Translations under genes and position numbers: made by a program | NCBI RefSeq assembly: GCF_963678635.1 | Contig: NC_087070.1 | Span: 40,100,397-40,164,396, forward strand | Source: Symsagittifera roscoffensis | Taxonomy: Eukaryota > Xenacoelomorpha > Acoela > Convolutidae | DNA length: 64,000 bases | Reading direction: 5' to 3' | Part shown: positions 62,018 through 64,000 of the stretch, piece by piece | How positions within the stretch are numbered: the stretch's first letter is position 1 | How the letters are laid out: each line of letters opens with the position of its first letter | Notes under the pieces: generated by a model | The model's input: only the letters and a program-made list of their open reading frames with translations | Database searches by the model: none | What the model was told of the DNA's origin: nothing

Positions 62018-62577
62018 CATAAAGAATAGATTTCCCATGTATAAAGGGTATAGGTTTCAGATGGTAAGTTTCGAGAAAAACATAGGTTTTCAAAAAAATT
62101 TTGGCGCCCGATTTCGCTTTTATAAAAAACACATAGAAAAAGCTCGAGGAAACACATAGAAAAAGTAACAATTTACGGCATCGTATATCATTTTACTATA
62201 TAATCTCTTCCAAACTTAAAAATACCACCCCCTCTTTTCAAATTTAGCTCGGTAATATTCAAAAAAAAGCAAAAAAAAAGGTTCCGAAAATTGATCGAAA
62301 ATTCAAAAAATTTGACTTCTCCTTCATCCATTAACTTTTCTCTACTAAAGCATTGCAATAGCTTCAGCTTTCCACAACTTGATTTAAAGACTGGGGATTT
62401 GACACCCCAATTTTTTAGATTGAACCCTTCATATTAGATTTAGCTAGTAGTTTTTCGGGAATAGTGACGAAATTTCTTTAGACGTAAAAAAACTAAAAAT
62501 AAATTGTTGTACATATCAGCTTTTCTACAAAAAAAAATACCGAGTAAAACAATTTACGAAGAGAAAACCTAACCACC

Positions 62578-62870
62578 ATGCTTGTCTTAAAGAACTATCA
62601 ACCTCACAATCAGCAAGTAAGTTTTCGAAAAAAAATAACTTTCCAAAAAATGGACAAAACTTCAAAAGTTGGACATTTTCTGAGGCTTGCGCAGGTAATT
62701 TTCACATAACTGATTTTTTCTTTCAGCTTAACCTTTTAAACTCCAATTTGACGGGGAAGTTTTTGACGGAATATGTTAGTAGTATATATTGGAGCCAAAC
62801 CGCCGGGGGGTGGAAACTTTCAAGTACTAAGATAAGCTTTAGACTATCCGGTCTCCACCCTATGTTTTAA
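62578..62870 (+). CDS. Putative two-exon 60-residue mini-gene, copy 2
   Basis: Same layout: exon 1 62578-62616, intron 62617-62726 (110 nt), exon 2 62727-62870. Within the exons I see one silent change (GTT to GTC) and one Lys-to-Asn change. The intron has lost one base, so unspliced translation stops early while the spliced product keeps its 60 codons. This supports splicing at GTAAGT/TTTCAG, but the copies are so young that chance cannot be excluded. Confidence 0.4.
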
Positions 62871-63336
62871 CATAAAGAATAGATTTTCCATGTATAAAGG
62901 GTATAGGTTTCAGATGGTAAGTTTCGAGAAAAACATAGGTTTTCAAAAAAGTTTTGGCGCCCGATTTCGCTTTTATAAAAAACACATAGAAAATGCTCGA
63001 AGAAACACATAGAAAAAGTAACAATTTACGGCATCGTATATCATTTTACTATATAATCTCTTACAAACTTAAAAATACCACCCCCTCTTTTCAAATTTAG
63101 CTCGGTAATTTTCAAAAAAAAGCAAAAAAAAGGTTCCGAAAATTGATCGAAAATTCAAAAAATTTGACTTTTCCTTCATCCATTAACTTTTCTCTACTAA
63201 AGCATTGCAATAGCTTCAGCTTTCCACAACTTGATTTAAAGACTGGGGATTTGACACCCCAATTTTTTAGATTGAACCCTTCATATTAGATTTAGCTAGT
63301 AGTTTTCGGGAATAGTGACGAAATTTCTTTAGACGT

Positions 63337-63400
63337 TTCGTCACTATTGACGAATAGTGACGAAATTTCTTTAGACGTTTCGTCACTATTGACGAAACGT
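63337..63400. repeat. Repeated hairpin TTTCGTCACTATTGACGAA
   Basis: The sequence alternates AATAGTGACGAAATTTCTTT and AGACGTTTCGTCACTATTGA twice, with complementary arms, exactly where the third 0.85 kb unit ends. Confidence 0.8.
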
Positions 63401-63431
63401 TTTTTTCATTGAAAAGGTGACATGATCACTA

Positions 63432-63545
63432 CTCACAAATCCAAAACCATCATCAAAAAACTCAATTATTTTTAACAAATCAGGCTCATACTTTGAGTTT
63501 TGTACTTTCCGAACTCTTTCCAGAAAAGCTGAACCAATATTTTAT
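63432..63545 (-). CDS. Unidentified exon, 3' part, ending at GTGAGT
   Basis: Minus strand after a possible acceptor TTGGTTCAG: FLERVRKVQNSKYEPDLLKI then IEFFDDGFGF, directly before a GTGAGT donor near 63432. Composition looks coding. It is offset in frame from the ORF just upstream (63486-63767), so either a very short intron or a frameshift separates them. The family is not recognised. Confidence 0.4.
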
Positions 63546-63767
63546 AGAAGCCAGTTTCTGGTTAGTGAATAAATAAGGACGTTTGAACTTTTTGCGTAAC
63601 AGTCTTCTCTTTCCAAAAGTTGGCAATTTTTCTAATCCTTTCCATTGCAAATTGTGATGAACAACTCGATTAAGTTGGTTGAAAACTTCGCCAGTTGATG
63701 AAATATCATTCGAGTAAAACCTGTATTTGTATAGAGTGTAAAGCCATTCGATAATTTGGGATACATA
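63486..63767 (-). CDS. Unidentified exon-like ORF without start codon
   Basis: A 94-codon minus-strand frame with no ATG, so it is easy to miss. It includes IEWLYTLYKYRFYSNDISST, NQLNRVVHHNLQWKGLEKLP and FGKRRLLRKKFKRPYLFTN. It is basic, rich in aromatic residues and free of low complexity, hence likely a real internal exon. A fold-back element abuts its 5' side at 63769. Same strand as SMC4 and upstream of it; it does not resemble the SMC4 N-terminus, so it may be a separate gene. Confidence 0.45.
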   Translation of the reverse strand, partial: YVSQIIEWLYTLYKYRFYSNDISSTGEVFNQLNRVVHHNLQWKGLEKLPTFGKRRLLRKKFKRPYLFTNQKLASIKYWFSFSGKSSESTKLKV

Positions 63768-63768
63768 T

Positions 63769-63969
63769 CAGTATTTAGACAACCGCGTATTCAGACTGGT
63801 CAGTATTTAGACAAATACTGTTTCAACCAATCAGGATCGAGACAAAGAAGAAATTAATAAATAATTATTATTTATTTTGGATTATTTATGTCTTTTCTCG
63901 ATTCTGATTGGTTCATACAGTATTTGTCTAAATACTGACGAGTATGAATACGCGGCTGTCTAAATACTG
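63769..63969. mobile_element. Fold-back MITE-like element (CAGTATTTAGAC ends)
   Basis: CAGTATTTAGACAACCGCGT at the left is mirrored by GCGGCTGTCTAAATACTG at the right, with long internal arms (ATACTGTTTCAACCAATCAG versus CTGATTGGTTCATACAGTAT) around an AT-rich centre. Similar CGATAATTTG words flank both sides (63749-63758 and 63979-63988), possibly a longer duplicated target. Confidence 0.8.
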
Positions 63970-64000
63970 GCTGCAGTCCGATAATTTGATATGTGAAATG

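Larger units (their letters stand above)
61376..63336 (+). repeat. ~0.85 kb tandem repeat, two full copies and one partial
   Basis: Units begin TACCACCCCCTCTTTTCAAA at 61381, 62223 and 63076 (842 and 853 bp apart) and are nearly identical, so the duplication is recent. The third stops after about 260 bp at TTTCTTTAGACG. Copies 2 and 3 share a 17-bp segment (CCACAACTTGATTTAAA) absent from copy 1. Each full unit contains the mini-gene described separately. Confidence 0.95.

Overview
This window is AT-rich animal (invertebrate metazoan) nuclear DNA. It carries multi-exon genes with GT-AG introns, long repeat-filled introns, decayed retroelements and many short non-autonomous DNA transposons. The genes are animal types: a melatonin-receptor/moody-like rhodopsin GPCR, a DEG/ENaC-type channel N-terminus joined to LDLa and CUB exons, and the condensin subunit SMC4. 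I cannot name the species. Nothing in the window looks bacterial or organellar.

Layout. 0.6-3.6 kb (minus): four GPCR exons covering the N-terminus to TM4, with TM5-7 off the left edge. 3.6-16.2 kb: intergenic DNA with one hAT-like MITE, a ~300 bp tandem repeat ending in a large hairpin, and three degenerate copies of a ~1.3 kb tandem repeat. 16.2-30.6 kb: a frame-broken Ty3/gypsy-like retroelement (gag zinc knuckle, protease, RT, RNase H, integrase, possible env-like ORF) with marked A/C-rich strand bias. 30.6-33.7 kb: a mosaic of dispersed repeats. 33.7-41.35 kb: a three-copy higher-order tandem array (~2.45 kb units, each of three related subunits). The array carries a hAT-like MITE whose empty site survives in sister copies. 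41.4-42.8 kb: a LINE reverse-transcriptase relic in two opposed halves. 44.3-50.5 kb (plus): the DEG/ENaC-LDLa-CUB gene, apparently lacking TM2. 50.5-61 kb (minus): SMC4 from the Walker A exon through part of the first coiled coil; hinge and C-terminal half are not found. 61.4-63.4 kb (plus): ~0.85 kb tandem units, two of which contain the same possible two-exon 60-codon mini-gene. 63.4-64 kb (minus): an unidentified exon-like ORF and a fold-back element.

The genes do not form an operon or shared pathway. The clearest theme is transposon pressure on gene structure. At least four hAT-like MITE families are recognisable, three of them with perfect 8-bp target duplications in at least one copy. 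Several sit in SMC4 introns, one ending 15 bp from a splice acceptor. The SMC4 and channel genes both look incomplete, and several of their exons lack an obvious GT donor. This could mean decay, assembly error or non-canonical splicing.
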